The position numbers and the translations under genes were made by a program. Below, piece by piece: positions 17,391-26,479 of a DNA stretch of 64,000 bases. The DNA is from Clostridium fallax (lineage in GTDB: Bacteria; Bacillota; Clostridia; Clostridiales; Clostridiaceae): assembly GCF_900129365.1 (NCBI RefSeq), contig NZ_FQVM01000002.1:1-64000 (forward strand), read 5' to 3'. Under the pieces are notes generated by a model, which saw only the letters and a list, made by a program, of their open reading frames with translations, was not told the origin of the DNA and searched no databases. The stretch's first letter is position 1. Each line of letters starts with the position of its first letter.

Positions 17391-18407
17391 TTATTGATCA
17401 GTTTCAACATTTATAAAAACATCATCTACAGAAATTTTATTTTTTATAAATCCTTTATCATAAAGCCAATCTATATTTTGTTGCCAAACATCTGAAGATT
17501 GTGAAAGGAATTTTGAATTCTCATTTTCCATTTTAGGTAATAATATATTCATGCTCTCCTCTTCTATTTCCTTTGTTAATGGGAAGTTATCTTTTTGGTG
17601 ATTATTTAATAATAAATCAAGGGAAGTATTTGGGCAATTTTTCATATAGTCAAAACCTTTTTTAGAAGCTTTTAAAAATTTCTTTATAATATCAGGATTT
17701 TTATCTATTGTATTATTGTTAGCTACAAATACTAATTCATATGAGTTTGGAACTCCATAGTCACAAGGGTAGAAGTAATTAACATCAAAGCCTTTATTAA
17801 TCATTACAGGTACTTCATGATTAACCATTCCACCTGTAGTAGCATTTACTCTTTTAGTAGACATAGATGATATTATATCAAAACCTATATCAACTAAATT
17901 TATTCCATTAGGATCACCATTATCATTCTTTATCATATCCTTAATTACAGCTTCAGTTAATGGGTCCCCAGAGGATCCTATGGTTTTATTTTCTAAATCT
18001 TTTGGCCTATTTATATTTTGATCTTTTAAAGATATAACAACATTTAATTGAGATTGAATTATAGCTCCAACAGATTTAACAGGAACACCTTCATTTGCTA
18101 TTGCGTTAATTAAATGTTGAGGATAATATATTCCTAAAGTTGCTTTACCTGCTCCAGTTAAGGCAAGTGGATCCGAAGAATTAGAAGGAAATTTTATATT
18201 AACTTTTAATCCTTCATTTTTGTAATAATCTTTTTCTATAGCATTATATATAAAACTATGTACTGCATTAGGATACCAATCTAAAACTAAATCTACCTCT
18301 TTCAGATTATCTTTTGAATTAACTTTCTTATCATCTTTATTACAAGATACAAGAGTTAAAGAAATTAGTAATATAAATGCCATAACTAAGTATTTTAAAT
18401 TTTTCAT
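17391..18407 (-). CDS. thiY: ThiY-like thiamin-precursor-binding lipoprotein
   Basis: A 338-residue substrate-binding protein with a lipoprotein signal (lipobox LVSC, Cys22) and an NMT1/Thi5-like fold (LVLDWYPNAVHSFIYNAIEKDYY). It is expected to bind formylaminopyrimidine or a related pyrimidine precursor of thiamin for the ThiXYZ transporter. It is the last gene of a TPP-riboswitch operon. Its ATG overlaps the stop of thiX (TAATG), and its stop lies about 85 bases from the terminator of the opposing LDH-like gene. Confidence 0.9.
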   Translation of the reverse strand: MKNLKYLVMAFILLISLTLVSCNKDDKKVNSKDNLKEVDLVLDWYPNAVHSFIYNAIEKDYYKNEGLKVNIKFPSNSSDPLALTGAGKATLGIYYPQHLINAIANEGVPVKSVGAIIQSQLNVVISLKDQNINRPKDLENKTIGSSGDPLTEAVIKDMIKNDNGDPNGINLVDIGFDIISSMSTKRVNATTGGMVNHEVPVMINKGFDVNYFYPCDYGVPNSYELVFVANNNTIDKNPDIIKKFLKASKKGFDYMKNCPNTSLDLLLNNHQKDNFPLTKEIEEESMNILLPKMENENSKFLSQSSDVWQQNIDWLYDKGFIKNKISVDDVFINVETDQ

Positions 18408-19150
18408 TAGATTTCGCTCCTCAATTTTATTAGATTATTTTCTAATATATTTACTATAAAAACTAATACTATTGCTATAAGTGAAAGAATTAAAATCGGA
18501 GCAAAAACACCAGCTCCATTAAGTTGAGTCATCATTCTTTTACTAAAGTAACCAAGGCCTGCTTGAGCACCTAACCATTCACCAATAGCTGCTCCAATTA
18601 AACTTATAGGCACTGTCATTTTTAATGCAGAAAAAAAATAAGGTAATGATGATGGAAGTTTTAATTTAATAAATATGTCTTTTTTAGAAGCTCCATAAGT
18701 TAATAAAAGCTCTTCCATCTCTCTTTTTGTAGACTTAAAGCCATCATAAACGTTAACTGTAATTGGGAAAAAAGTAATTAAAACTGTAACTATTACCTTA
18801 CTCCAAATTCCATAGCCAAACCATAATACAAATAATGGAGCTAAAGCAGTGATTGGAACAGTTTGAGTAGCTACAACTAATGGGTATAAAGCTCTTTCTA
18901 AAGATTTATTTAAATCCATAGATATTGCCAACCCAACACCTAAAATTACTGCAATAAATAATCCTATTATTGTAACTGATAAAGTTGCTTTTAAATGAAC
19001 TGTAAATAATACATTTCTAAATTTTATTGTTTCTTCAATTATTTTTGAAGGAGAAGGTAATATATACATAGCATTAATATATCTAGCTAATACTTCCCAA
19101 ACTAATAATAAAACTATTGAAATTATTATTGCTGGTGTATACTTTTTCAT
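18407..19150 (-). CDS. thiX: ThiX-like ABC transporter permease
   Basis: A 247-residue inner-membrane permease of the SsuC/TauC/ThiX group with about six membrane helices. It shows the permease-ATPase coupling loop seen as the EAA-like stretch (EELLLTYGASKKDIFIKLKLP). It lies between the ATPase gene (ATGA overlap) and the ThiY gene (TAATG overlap), so the three are translationally coupled. It would form the channel of the thiamin-precursor importer, although its ATPase partner is interrupted. Confidence 0.92.
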   Translation of the reverse strand: MKKYTPAIIISIVLLLVWEVLARYINAMYILPSPSKIIEETIKFRNVLFTVHLKATLSVTIIGLFIAVILGVGLAISMDLNKSLERALYPLVVATQTVPITALAPLFVLWFGYGIWSKVIVTVLITFFPITVNVYDGFKSTKREMEELLLTYGASKKDIFIKLKLPSSLPYFFSALKMTVPISLIGAAIGEWLGAQAGLGYFSKRMMTQLNGAGVFAPILILSLIAIVLVFIVNILENNLIKLRSEI

Positions 19151-19899
19151 AAAATCACCTTCTGTTTTAATTCTTCTATAAGATTATCTTTTAGTAATAA
19201 AAATTCTTCTGCCTCGAGCATTTTTCTATTTCTAGGATATTGAAGAGGGATATTTATTTCTTTTAAATTTGTTATAGGATTATTATTTACAACAAATATT
19301 TTATTAGATAAAAACATAGCCTCTTCAACATCATGAGTTATAAATAAAATGGTTTTATTATATTTATACCATTAATCTAGTATCCATTCTTGTAGAGATA
19401 ATCTTGTTATTGCATCTAAAGCACTAAAGGGTTCATCTAAAAGTAACACTTGAGAACCTGTTAGAAGTGTTCTTATAAAAGAAATTCTTTGTTTCATACC
19501 TCCAGATAAATCTTTAGGATATTTATCTTTATATTCATAAAGGGAAAATTTATCTAAAAGTTCTTCGGCTTGTTTTTTAGCTTGTTTTTTAGAGATTCTT
19601 TTTACTTCTAATGGAAGACAGGTATTTTCTAAAATTGTTCTCCAAGGAAGAAGTAAATCTTTTTGAGGCATATAGCCTATAGGAGATTTTAGATTTTTTA
19701 TATCTTCATTATTTATGTAAATGCTTCCAGTAGAAGGTTGTTCTAAAGATGATATTAATCTAAAAATAGTACTTTTTCCACAGCCACTAGAGCCTATAAT
19801 ACTTATAAAATCACCTTTATTTATTTTAAAAGATAAATCCTTAATTATGTCTTTTTTACTATTAGAGTATTTAAAAGTGACTTTGTTGAATGTTAACAT
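19147..19899 (-). pseudogene. thiZ: ThiZ-like ABC ATPase interrupted by an in-frame stop
   Basis: The first 175 residues hold Walker A (GSSGCGKST), the Q loop, the signature LSGGMKQR and Walker B (VLLLDEPFSALD). A TAA at 19374-19372 then stops translation. The same frame goes on for about 75 more codons (WYKYNKTILFITHDVEEAMFLSNK...) to a TGA that overlaps the thiX start by ATGA. The lost part includes the H-loop His (THD), which is needed for ATP hydrolysis. A single nonsense codon in an otherwise intact gene indicates a recent mutation, readthrough, or a sequencing error. The neighbours look functional. Confidence 0.85.
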
Positions 19900-19905
19900 A
19901 ATTTA

Positions 19906-20565
19906 TTACATCTCCTTTTTGTAAGCCATATCCCAAAACATGTATTCATATTTGCTTGTTATTATGAATATTTCTTTTAAGATTTCAAGTTGTTCTTTTG
20001 GACAGTTTTCTGTTATTTGGTCTAATAAGTTTATATTCCAAATAACTGTATCCTTATATGATTTAGATGTATATCCTTTAATCCAATCACCATAAAATTC
20101 ATGTTCAGTAGACCCTGGAATCTTACTTAATCTTTCTCCGATAATTTGATAACTCCATCCACAGGATAATACAGTTACTGCTATTTCAGCTAAGGAACCA
20201 GTTGTAGCCTTTGACAGCATATAGCTTGTATAAGATGTGTTTGACAGTGAAGGTTTAGAATTTTTCAGTTCTTCTTTTGTTATATTTAATTTTTTCATAT
20301 AACCATTATGTATACTCATTTCATTATTTAGTATGTCGTTTACCATGTTTGAGAATTCTCTCATGGTTTCTTCATTTGTTGATTTTATAATACCCATAGC
20401 AAAAACTTTGGCATAGTCTAAAAGATATAAGTAATCTTGAACTGTGTAAAATCTAAATTTATCTATATCTAAAGTTCCATGACCAATGCCTTGAACAAAA
20501 GGATGATTACAACAATCTTCCCAGATATCTTTTACACTTTCATATAAGTATTGTGATGTTTTCAT
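19906..20565 (-). CDS. tenA: Thiaminase II / aminopyrimidine aminohydrolase
   Basis: A 219-residue TenA protein that hydrolyses aminomethyl-pyrimidine thiamin breakdown products to HMP for reuse. Visible family features are the helical bundle, VQDYLYLLDYAKVFA near residue 43 (substrate-binding Asp), the nucleophile Cys in VLSCGWSYQIIGE and the C-terminal EYMFWDMAY with the conserved acidic residue. It is the first gene after the TPP riboswitch, followed closely by thiZ, which fits the salvage pathway of import by ThiXYZ and hydrolysis by TenA. The start follows a GGGGG site. Confidence 0.95.
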   Translation of the reverse strand: MKTSQYLYESVKDIWEDCCNHPFVQGIGHGTLDIDKFRFYTVQDYLYLLDYAKVFAMGIIKSTNEETMREFSNMVNDILNNEMSIHNGYMKKLNITKEELKNSKPSLSNTSYTSYMLSKATTGSLAEIAVTVLSCGWSYQIIGERLSKIPGSTEHEFYGDWIKGYTSKSYKDTVIWNINLLDQITENCPKEQLEILKEIFIITSKYEYMFWDMAYKKEM

Positions 20566-20593
20566 AAATAATCCCCCTAAAATTTAAAATATA

Positions 20594-20622
20594 AAAAACC
20601 ACTTTCAAAAGAAAGTGGTTTA
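20594..20622 (-). terminator. Riboswitch-controlled terminator before tenA
   Basis: On the minus strand, AAACCACTTTC, TTTT, GAAAGTGGTTT and a T run follow the TPP aptamer and precede tenA by about 25 bases. This is the expression platform. Confidence 0.85.
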
Positions 20623-20663
20623 AATAACAAAAAATATAAAATTTCTAATAAAATTAATATAAT

Positions 20664-20755
20664 CTATGCTATATAAAGCCACTTCCCTACGCTAGTATTA
20701 ACTAGATCAGGTTATAAGGGTAATTCTCAGCATTACGCACCCCTAGTAGCATAAT
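20664..20755 (-). promoter_or_regulatory. TPP riboswitch (THI element)
   Basis: The minus strand reads GGGGTGCGTAATGCTGAGA, then ACCTGATCTAG and TAGCGTAGGGAAGTGG. These are the conserved cores of the thiamin pyrophosphate aptamer, closed by a P1 stem ATGCTA/TAGCAT. It controls tenA-thiZ-thiX-thiY through the terminator at 20594: bound TPP should end transcription. Confidence 0.96.
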
Positions 20756-20822
20756 ATTCAATTAACAAATATTATTATAACATTACTTTTTAGAAATAGT
20801 TACATTTTTTTATTTTATATTA

Positions 20823-21191
20823 TTAGGCAACATGGACTAATGCCCCAGATAAAAATGGTATTAACCAAATAATCCATACTATAATACTAAATTTATGAAA
20901 GTTAATCATCATTTTAGTATTTTTCTTAGCTAAAACTATACCTGCCCATATAGCATGTATTAACATTAGAATTATAGCTAGTCCTCCAGTGATTGCGTGA
21001 AAATTAATACCTATATTGCCTGAAGAAGCTATTTGACCCATTAGATATGTTCCGGTTGTATCGCAAATAAGTCCTAGTAAAAAGAATATTAAATGCCAAA
21101 GTTTTAATGTACCTTGAATTTTTTCGCTCCAAACTCCTATAGTATAAAATACTAAAGCTGATGTAATAAATATAATTGCATAAATAAGCAT
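20823..21191 (-). CDS. HsmA/TIGR03987-family small membrane protein
   Basis: A 122-residue integral membrane protein with four predicted helices (about 2-18, 32-50, 65-88 and 100-118). It shows the family pattern of a conserved HLIFFLLGLICDTTGT motif, the HAITGG loop and HAIWAG. The conserved His and Asp near the membrane centre are suggestive of cofactor or ion binding, but no biochemical role is certain. It is upstream of the TPP riboswitch on the same strand, yet the riboswitch lies between it and tenA, so it is a separate unit. An AGGAGG site precedes the start. Confidence 0.75.
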   Translation of the reverse strand: MLIYAIIFITSALVFYTIGVWSEKIQGTLKLWHLIFFLLGLICDTTGTYLMGQIASSGNIGINFHAITGGLAIILMLIHAIWAGIVLAKKNTKMMINFHKFSIIVWIIWLIPFLSGALVHVA

Positions 21192-21399
21192 ATATAAGAC
21201 CTCCTCTGAAAAAGTATATTTTTATGAACCATGTTCATATTATATCAGCATGAAATTTAAAATTCAATAGAAAATTTAGACATTGTTAAATAATAATGAT
21301 TTTTAATTGTAGTAAAATTATTATTATAATTTATAGAGAATTAATTTATTTTGGCTTATAATAATCAATAAATATATAATAGAATAAGAGGTGAATTAT

Positions 21400-21702
21400 A
21401 TGGGAAAAAGAAATAGCGCTAATAATAACTTATTAAGAACATATAAGGATAAAACATCTCCTAAAGTATATGCAATTTTAGTTAAGTTAGTTAATGAAGA
21501 TAAAGAAAATTTAGCAGAGGATGTACTTAAAGTTGATTATTTAATTACTTATGCTAATACTAGTATAAAAGCAAAGGATTTTAGGGAAGCTAGGGAAGTC
21601 TTAGCTAGAGTAGAGGAAAGATTAAAAAAATTAGATGACAATGAAGTTGATATAAGTCATTTAGAATATCTTTATAATAACTTAAAAAAGCAGTGTAAAT
21701 AA
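21400..21702 (+). CDS. Small hypothetical protein, helical, TPR-like
   Basis: A 100-residue, charged, all-helical protein. Two helix pairs (VYAILVKLVNEDKENLAEDVL and FREAREVLARVEERLKKL) are spaced like a single TPR-type repeat. No catalytic motif. A GTG nine bases upstream (21391) is in frame but forms part of the AGAGGTG ribosome site, so ATG 21400 is preferred. It ends shortly before the uraA promoter. Function unknown; it may be a protein-interaction module. Confidence 0.65.
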   Translation: MGKRNSANNNLLRTYKDKTSPKVYAILVKLVNEDKENLAEDVLKVDYLITYANTSIKAKDFREAREVLARVEERLKKLDDNEVDISHLEYLYNNLKKQCK

Positions 21703-21719
21703 TATTATCAAAAAATACC

Positions 21720-21747
21720 TTGAAACAAAAATGTGTTATGATATAAT
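21720..21747 (+). promoter_or_regulatory. Promoter of the uraA transcript
   Basis: TTGAAA (21720-21725) and TATAAT (21742-21747) with 16 bases between. Transcription would begin about 20 bases before the first PyrR-binding loop. Confidence 0.6.
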
Positions 21748-21775
21748 TAAAGAAATGAAAAAAGACCTTTAAACT

Positions 21776-21862
21776 AGTCCAGAGAGGCTGTAAGGAGAGA
21801 TTTAGTTATAATATTTGTATCTGTTTATGCAGACTTCTTACAGTTGTAAGAAGTCTTTTTTT
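21776..21862 (+). promoter_or_regulatory. PyrR-dependent transcription attenuator of uraA
   Basis: The PyrR-binding loop AGTCCAGAGAGGCT (21776-21789) is followed by CTGTAAGGAG. That segment can pair with CTTCTTACAG of the terminator's left arm to form an antiterminator. The terminator is AGACTTCTTAC, AGTT, GTAAGAAGTCT and a T run (21831-21862). PyrR with UMP should stabilise the binding loop and allow termination, shutting down uracil uptake when pyrimidines are plentiful. No pyrR gene is in the window. Confidence 0.88.
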
Positions 21863-21886
21863 ATAATAAATATAAACTTTTAAACT

Positions 21887-21900
21887 AGTCCAGTGAGACT
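21887..21900 (+). promoter_or_regulatory. Second PyrR-binding loop beside the uraA ribosome site
   Basis: AGTCCAGTGAGACT repeats the first loop almost exactly (with CTAGTC before both) but lies after the terminator. It directly abuts AAAAAGGGGG, the uraA ribosome site. It cannot act by attenuation, so PyrR binding here might block translation. Confidence 0.6.
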
Positions 21901-21916
21901 AAAAAGGGGGATACAT

Positions 21917-23218
21917 ATGCAATTAACAGCAAAAACATCTAGGGAACAATCTTTAAATCAAACAAAGGATTTTATTAGTATAGAGGACAAAGTTCCTTTA
22001 GGAAAAGCAATACCTTTAAGCATTCAACATTTATTTGCAATGTTTGGAGCTTCAGTTTTAGTACCAATTCTTTTAAACATCGATCCAGCCACTGTTCTTT
22101 TCTTTAATGGTATAGGAACATTATTATATGCCATCATAACTAAAAGAAAAATCCCAGCTTATTTAGGTTCAAGTTTTGCATTTATAGCACCAACAGCATT
22201 ATTAATTAGTAATGGATATGGATTTCAATATGCTCAAGGTGGTTTTGTAATTTCTGGTGTTGTATTTTCAGCAGTAGCATTATTAGTAGGTGTATTAGGA
22301 ATAGGATGGATAAATAAATTATTTCCACCAGCAGCTATGGGAGCTATAGTTACAATAATAGGATTAGAATTAGCACCAACAGCGGCAGATATGGCAGGTT
22401 TAACAGCATCTACAATAGACCCTAAGGCTATATTAGTATCTATGATTACATTAACAGCAGTAATATTATCATCAGTTTTATTAAGAGGATTTTTAAAGGT
22501 AATTCCTGTACTAATAGGTGTTACAATTGGATACTTAACTGCTTGGGCAGTAGGTATGGTAAATTTTTCAGAATTTAATAGTGCTAACTTTTTTGTGTTA
22601 CCACAGTTTCATATAGCTAAGTTTGATATTAATTCAATAATGATTATACTTCCAGCAACTTTTGTTGTAATAGCAGAACATATTGGACATTTAGCTGTAA
22701 CAAGCAATGTAGTAGGAAGAGATTTATCAAAAAATCCAGGACTTAATAAATCACTTTTAGGAGATGGATGTTCAACTATTATATCAGGATTCTTTGGATC
22801 AGTTCCTACAACTACTTATGGTGAAAATATAGGGGTAATGGCTATAACTAAGGTATATAGTACATATGTAATATGCGGAGCAGGAGTATTGTCAATAATA
22901 CTAGGCTTCTCTGGAAAATTATCTGCACTTATAAGAAGTATTCCGAATCCGGTAATTGGTGGTGTTTCAATATTATTATTTGGAACAATAGCAACATCAG
23001 GATTAAGAACCTTTATAGATCAAAAGGTGGATTTTTCAAAATCAAGAAATCTTATATTAACATCAGTAATTTTAATAATAGGCTTAAGTGGAGTTAAGCT
23101 ATCTTTACCAGGAACGGCTTTTGAGCTTAAAGGAATGGCTTTAGCTTCAGTAGTAGCAATAGCTTTAAACTTAGTATTTATAATATTTGATAAATTAGGA
23201 ATAATGAATGGAAAATAA
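21917..23218 (+). CDS. uraA: Uracil permease (NCS2 family)
   Basis: A 433-residue uracil:proton symporter with about 14 membrane segments. The NCS2 features are visible: PLSIQHLFAMFGASVLVP in TM1, AYLGSSFAFIAP in the half-helix TM3, the substrate-binding Glu in VVIAEHIGHL (TM8) and PTTTYGENIGVMAITKVYS (TM10 region). A GTG at 21893 extends the frame, but the AAAGGGGG site is spaced for ATG 21917. It is regulated by tandem PyrR elements and followed by a terminator at 23235. Confidence 0.95.
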   Translation: MQLTAKTSREQSLNQTKDFISIEDKVPLGKAIPLSIQHLFAMFGASVLVPILLNIDPATVLFFNGIGTLLYAIITKRKIPAYLGSSFAFIAPTALLISNGYGFQYAQGGFVISGVVFSAVALLVGVLGIGWINKLFPPAAMGAIVTIIGLELAPTAADMAGLTASTIDPKAILVSMITLTAVILSSVLLRGFLKVIPVLIGVTIGYLTAWAVGMVNFSEFNSANFFVLPQFHIAKFDINSIMIILPATFVVIAEHIGHLAVTSNVVGRDLSKNPGLNKSLLGDGCSTIISGFFGSVPTTTYGENIGVMAITKVYSTYVICGAGVLSIILGFSGKLSALIRSIPNPVIGGVSILLFGTIATSGLRTFIDQKVDFSKSRNLILTSVILIIGLSGVKLSLPGTAFELKGMALASVVAIALNLVFIIFDKLGIMNGK

Positions 23219-23234
23219 TAAATATTAAAACTAT

Positions 23235-23278
23235 AAAATGTGTTGATTATGAGTTTTCATAATTAACACATTTTTATT
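23235..23278 (+). terminator. Intrinsic terminator after uraA
   Basis: AAAATGTGTTGATTATG pairs with CATAATTAACACATTTT and ends in TTATTTT. Confidence 0.8.
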
Positions 23279-23417
23279 TTGAAATTTAAAGTTAGAAATA
23301 CTTAAAGAATACAATAGATTAGGGGTTATTTATATAAAAGTATTAGTAAAGCTTTTAATAAGTAGTATAAAAACGTATAATAATATTAATGGAATATTTT
23401 ACTAAGGGGGTTAAAGT

Positions 23418-25196
23418 ATGAATATAAATGAAAGGATAAGTAAACTAAGAGATCTAATGAAAGAAAAGGGATTAGATGCTTTTATAATCCCAAGTAGTGA
23501 TAATCACTTAAGTGAATATGTAGGTAATTATTTTAAATGTAGGGAATGGATATCTGGATTTACCGGATCAGCAGGTACTGTAGTTATAACAGATAAAGAA
23601 GCTCATTTATGGGTAGATGGAAGATATCATATACAAGCAGATAAACAAACTAAAGGAACTGAATATATAGTAGAAAAGTGGGGCGTTCCAGGAGTAGATA
23701 ATTTTTCCTGTTGGATAAGTAAAAATTTAAAAAAAGATGATATAGTAGGGTTTAATGGAAAAGTTATATCCTATAAAACCTTTGAAGAATTAAAAGAAAA
23801 ATTTGAAGCTAAGGGAATAAAAATAAAAGTTCAAGATGACTTAATAGATAAAATATGGAAGGATAGACCTTCTATGCCTTGCAGTAAATTATTTATTCAT
23901 GATGTTAAGTATTCCGGAAAAGCGGCTAAAGAAAAAATTCAAGAGGTTAGGGAAAGGTTAAAAGAAGAAGGATTAACAGATTATTTATTGGCTTCTTTAG
24001 ATGACATAGCTTGGCTTTTAAATTTAAGAGGAGATGATGTACCTCATAATCCAGTTTTCTTAAGTTATTTATTAATGTCAATGGATAATTGTACTTTATA
24101 TATAGATAAAAGAAAAATAGATGATACTATAATTAACTATTTAAAAGAAAATGGAGTAGATGTAAAAGACTACGATGATATAAAAAATGATTTAGAGACC
24201 CTTAATAAAGATGGAAAGATAACTTTTGATGGAGCAAAAACTAATGTTTGGCTAGAAGAATCCATTCCAGACGGATTAAAAATAAAGGATAGAAGAAATA
24301 TTACAACAGAATTAAAAGCTATAAAGAATAAAGTAGAGTTAGAGAATTTAGAAAATTGTCAAGTTAAAGATGGCGTAGCTATGGTTAAATTTATCTATTG
24401 GTTAACTTCTAATATAGGTAAGATTCCAATGGATGAACTTTTAGTATCAGATAAGCTAGAAGAAATAAGAAGGTCTATGGATAAAAATCTAGGTATAAGT
24501 TTTGATAGCATATCAGCCTATGGAGCTAATGCTGCAATGATGCACTATAAAGCAACAGAAGAAAATAAAACTAATTTAGAGCCAAGAAGTTTTTATCTAA
24601 TAGATTCAGGTGGACAATATTTAGATGGAACTACTGATATAACTAGAACAATAGTATTGGGAGATTTAACAGAAGAAGAAAAAATGGATTTCACTTCAGT
24701 TTTAAAGGGAAATATAGATTTATCCTTAGCTGTATTCCTTTATGGAACTACTGGTTCTAATTTAGATGTTCTTGCAAGAAAACCTATTTGGGAGAGAGGA
24801 TTGGATTATAGATGTGGTACAGGTCATGGTGTAGGATTTCTTTTAAATGTTCATGAAGGACCTCAAAGTTTTAGTATGATACCTAATACAGTTAAATTAG
24901 AAGAAGGAATGGTTATTACAAATGAGCCAGGAATTTATAAAGAGGGAAGACATGGCATAAGAACAGAGAATATGTTAGTAGTAAGAAAACACAACGAAAC
25001 AGAATTTGGCACATTTTTAGAGTTTGAGCCTATAACCTATTGTCCTATAGATTTAAGAGGAATTAAAGTTAATATGTTAACAGACGAAGAAAAAAATTGG
25101 TTAAATGAATATCACAGTATAGTCTATAAGAAACTAAGTTCTCATTTAGATGGACAAGAATTAGACTGGTTAAAGGAAGCAACAAGGGGAATATAA
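23418..25196 (+). CDS. pepP: Xaa-Pro aminopeptidase (M24B)
   Basis: A 592-residue three-domain aminopeptidase P. Two creatinase-like N-terminal domains (about 1-310, with FTGSAGTVVIT and LWVDGRYHIQA) precede a catalytic pita-bread domain. The di-metal ligands are two Asp in DSGGQYLDGTTDITRT, His in GHGVGFLLNVHEGP, Glu in TNEPGIY and Glu in RTENML. It releases N-terminal residues preceding proline and is cytoplasmic (no signal). The long form is the type seen in many clostridia and eukaryotes. GGGGG precedes the ATG. Confidence 0.95.
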   Translation: MNINERISKLRDLMKEKGLDAFIIPSSDNHLSEYVGNYFKCREWISGFTGSAGTVVITDKEAHLWVDGRYHIQADKQTKGTEYIVEKWGVPGVDNFSCWISKNLKKDDIVGFNGKVISYKTFEELKEKFEAKGIKIKVQDDLIDKIWKDRPSMPCSKLFIHDVKYSGKAAKEKIQEVRERLKEEGLTDYLLASLDDIAWLLNLRGDDVPHNPVFLSYLLMSMDNCTLYIDKRKIDDTIINYLKENGVDVKDYDDIKNDLETLNKDGKITFDGAKTNVWLEESIPDGLKIKDRRNITTELKAIKNKVELENLENCQVKDGVAMVKFIYWLTSNIGKIPMDELLVSDKLEEIRRSMDKNLGISFDSISAYGANAAMMHYKATEENKTNLEPRSFYLIDSGGQYLDGTTDITRTIVLGDLTEEEKMDFTSVLKGNIDLSLAVFLYGTTGSNLDVLARKPIWERGLDYRCGTGHGVGFLLNVHEGPQSFSMIPNTVKLEEGMVITNEPGIYKEGRHGIRTENMLVVRKHNETEFGTFLEFEPITYCPIDLRGIKVNMLTDEEKNWLNEYHSIVYKKLSSHLDGQELDWLKEATRGI

Positions 25197-25229
25197 TAAT
25201 AGATAATATATAATAATAAAGTTTATTAT

Positions 25230-25308
25230 AAAGCACTAGATTTATTAAGCTTTAAAGCAGAAGAAAAGGTTGTTTTACTTCTTTTATGGCTAAAGAATCT
25301 AGTGCTTT
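25230..25308 (+). terminator. Long structured terminator-like element after pepP
   Basis: AAAGCACTAGATT (25230-25242) and AATCTAGTGCTTTT (25294-25307) pair exactly over 13 bases and enclose 50 bases. The enclosed part has a second pairing segment (AGCAGAAGAAAA against TTTTACTTCTTTTA). A terminator role is the simple reading, but the nested stem is larger than usual. Confidence 0.5.
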
Positions 25309-25406
25309 TACTTCTAAATATAAATTAATTTTATTTGTTAATGGAATTATATACAGTGTTTATTTATAATATAAGGAGAAATTAACAATTTATTTAGGAG
25401 GAATTT

Positions 25407-26456
25407 ATGAAAAAATTAACTAGAAGCTTATTTCTGTTAATATGCACAATTTTAGTAATAAATATTTTCATATCTTGCAATAAAAGTGAAGGTATAACCT
25501 TAGAAGTTTTTAACTGGGGAGAAAATATAGATATGGATTTACTAAAAGAATTTAAAAACAAATATGGTATAGACATAAATTATACAACTTATGATACTAA
25601 TGAAGACATGTATATTGCAGTTAAATCTGGTAAAAGTAATTATGATATAGTAGTGCCATCTGACTATATGTTAGAAAGAATGGCTAACGAAGATTTACTA
25701 CTTAAATTAGACAAATCTAATATACCTAACATAAACAAAATAGATGGTGATTTTTTAAATAGACCTTTTGACCCAGAAAATCAATATTCAGTTCCTTATA
25801 TGTCAGGAACTATAGGCATTCTTTATAATAAAGATTTGGTAAAAGAACCTGTAGATAGTTGGAACATATTATGGGATGAGAAATATTCAAAACAAATATT
25901 TATTCTAGATGCACAAAGAGATGCTTTAGGAATGGCACTAAAAAAATTAGGGTACTCTTTAAATACAACAGATGATAAGGAATTACAGGAAGCAAAAGAT
26001 GAACTTATAAAACAAAAACCTTTAGTTTTAGCTTATGTGCAAGATGAAGTGAAGGATAGGATGATAGCTGGAGAAGGGGCTTTAGCTGTTATTTGGTCTG
26101 GAGAAGGATTAAATCTTCAAGATGAATATCCATATCTTCAATATGTAGTACCAAAGGAAGGTACAAACTTTTGGGTAGATTCATTAGCAATACCTAAAAC
26201 TTCAAAGCATAAAAAGGAAGCTGAACTATTTATAAATTTTTTATGTGAAAAGGATCCATCCCTTAGAAACTCTAAGCTTGTTGGATATACAACTCCTCAA
26301 ATGGAAGCTAAAGAAGCTCAAGACGAACATATAAAAAATAATAAAAATGCATATTTATCTAAAGATATATTCAAAAAGTGTGAGAATTATAAGGATTTAG
26401 GAGAAAATATTAAAAAATATGATTATATATGGACAGAAGTTAAATCTGTCCAATAA
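25407..26456 (+). CDS. PotD-like polyamine-type substrate-binding lipoprotein (orphan)
   Basis: A 349-residue lipoprotein with a signal peptide and lipobox (IFISC, Cys24). The body is the family 1 spermidine/putrescine-binding fold: LEVFNWGENIDMDLLKEF, YDIVVPSDYMLERM, VPYMSGTIGILYNKDLV, AVIWSGEG and FWVDSLAIPKTSKHKKEAELFI. No ATPase or permease gene adjoins, so it either serves a transporter encoded elsewhere or senses its ligand. A LysR gene follows after 23 bases and may be co-transcribed. The start follows AGGAGG. Confidence 0.88.
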   Translation: MKKLTRSLFLLICTILVINIFISCNKSEGITLEVFNWGENIDMDLLKEFKNKYGIDINYTTYDTNEDMYIAVKSGKSNYDIVVPSDYMLERMANEDLLLKLDKSNIPNINKIDGDFLNRPFDPENQYSVPYMSGTIGILYNKDLVKEPVDSWNILWDEKYSKQIFILDAQRDALGMALKKLGYSLNTTDDKELQEAKDELIKQKPLVLAYVQDEVKDRMIAGEGALAVIWSGEGLNLQDEYPYLQYVVPKEGTNFWVDSLAIPKTSKHKKEAELFINFLCEKDPSLRNSKLVGYTTPQMEAKEAQDEHIKNNKNAYLSKDIFKKCENYKDLGENIKKYDYIWTEVKSVQ

Positions 26457-26479
26457 TAATATTGTATTAGGAGAGAACA

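Noticed and set aside
22873..23097. Plus-strand ORF in another frame inside uraA
   Set aside because: Lies wholly within the membrane-protein gene and has no ribosome site.
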